The translations under genes were made by a program, and so were the position numbers. 5,224 bases of DNA from Thermomicrobiales bacterium (GTDB lineage: Bacteria > Chloroflexota > Chloroflexia > Thermomicrobiales > UBA6265), in NCBI GenBank assembly GCA_025928535.1, contig JAICJJ010000251.1, forward strand, positions 1 to 5,224, written 5' to 3'. The notes under the pieces were generated by a model. That model saw only the letters and a list, made by a program, of their open reading frames with translations, was not told the DNA's origin and ran no database searches. Shown piece by piece: positions 5,219 to 5,224 of this stretch (the first letter of the stretch is position 1; each line of letters opens with the position of its first letter).

Positions 5219-5224
5219 TAGATC

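Overview
The window is a GC-rich bacterial chromosomal segment with six complete protein genes and no RNA genes, transposases or CRISPR arrays. Two secreted-protein styles point to Chloroflexota, probably the Thermomicrobia. One is an exported SnoaL-like protein whose mature start reads QDATPVASP after a twin-arginine leader. The other is a pair of cysteine-rich proteins whose leaders begin MD-x3-FDALVR and carry an arginine pair. This placement is inferred from remembered family style, not from a search.

Layout, left to right. Positions 1-264 hold no gene I can defend. A DUF1326 protein (265-912, minus) faces away from an exported SnoaL/NTF2-like protein (1180-1743, plus) across a 267-bp divergent promoter region. 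The SnoaL-like gene is followed after 40 bp by a DinB-superfamily gene (1784-2260, plus), probably in the same operon. That gene converges on an OsmC-family gene (2303-2866, minus), and a perfect 15-bp inverted repeat fills the 42-bp gap. OsmC in turn diverges, across an AT-richer promoter region, from two tandem cysteine-rich genes (3091-3723 and 3782-4606, plus). A second DinB/DfsB-like gene (4599-5057, minus) converges on the last of these with an 8-bp overlap. The right edge (5171-5218) is a compact double-palindrome, REP-like element.

The most distinctive part is the cysteine-rich pair. The proteins have 32 and 46 cysteines, none of them in the leader. In both, the first two cysteines fall at residues 47 and 54. 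The second protein contains four in-frame 40-residue Stig1-like repeats, encoded by a DNA repeat with an exact 120-bp period. They look like exported, disulfide-rich surface or secreted proteins of unknown role.

Around them lie an OsmC-type thiol peroxidase candidate, two DinB-fold proteins (a superfamily that includes thiol-dependent transferases) and a DUF1326 protein with a CxC-x3-CxC motif. A shared thiol or oxidative theme is possible but is inference only. The genes are otherwise typical single-gene or two-gene units, and I see no proof that they form one system.
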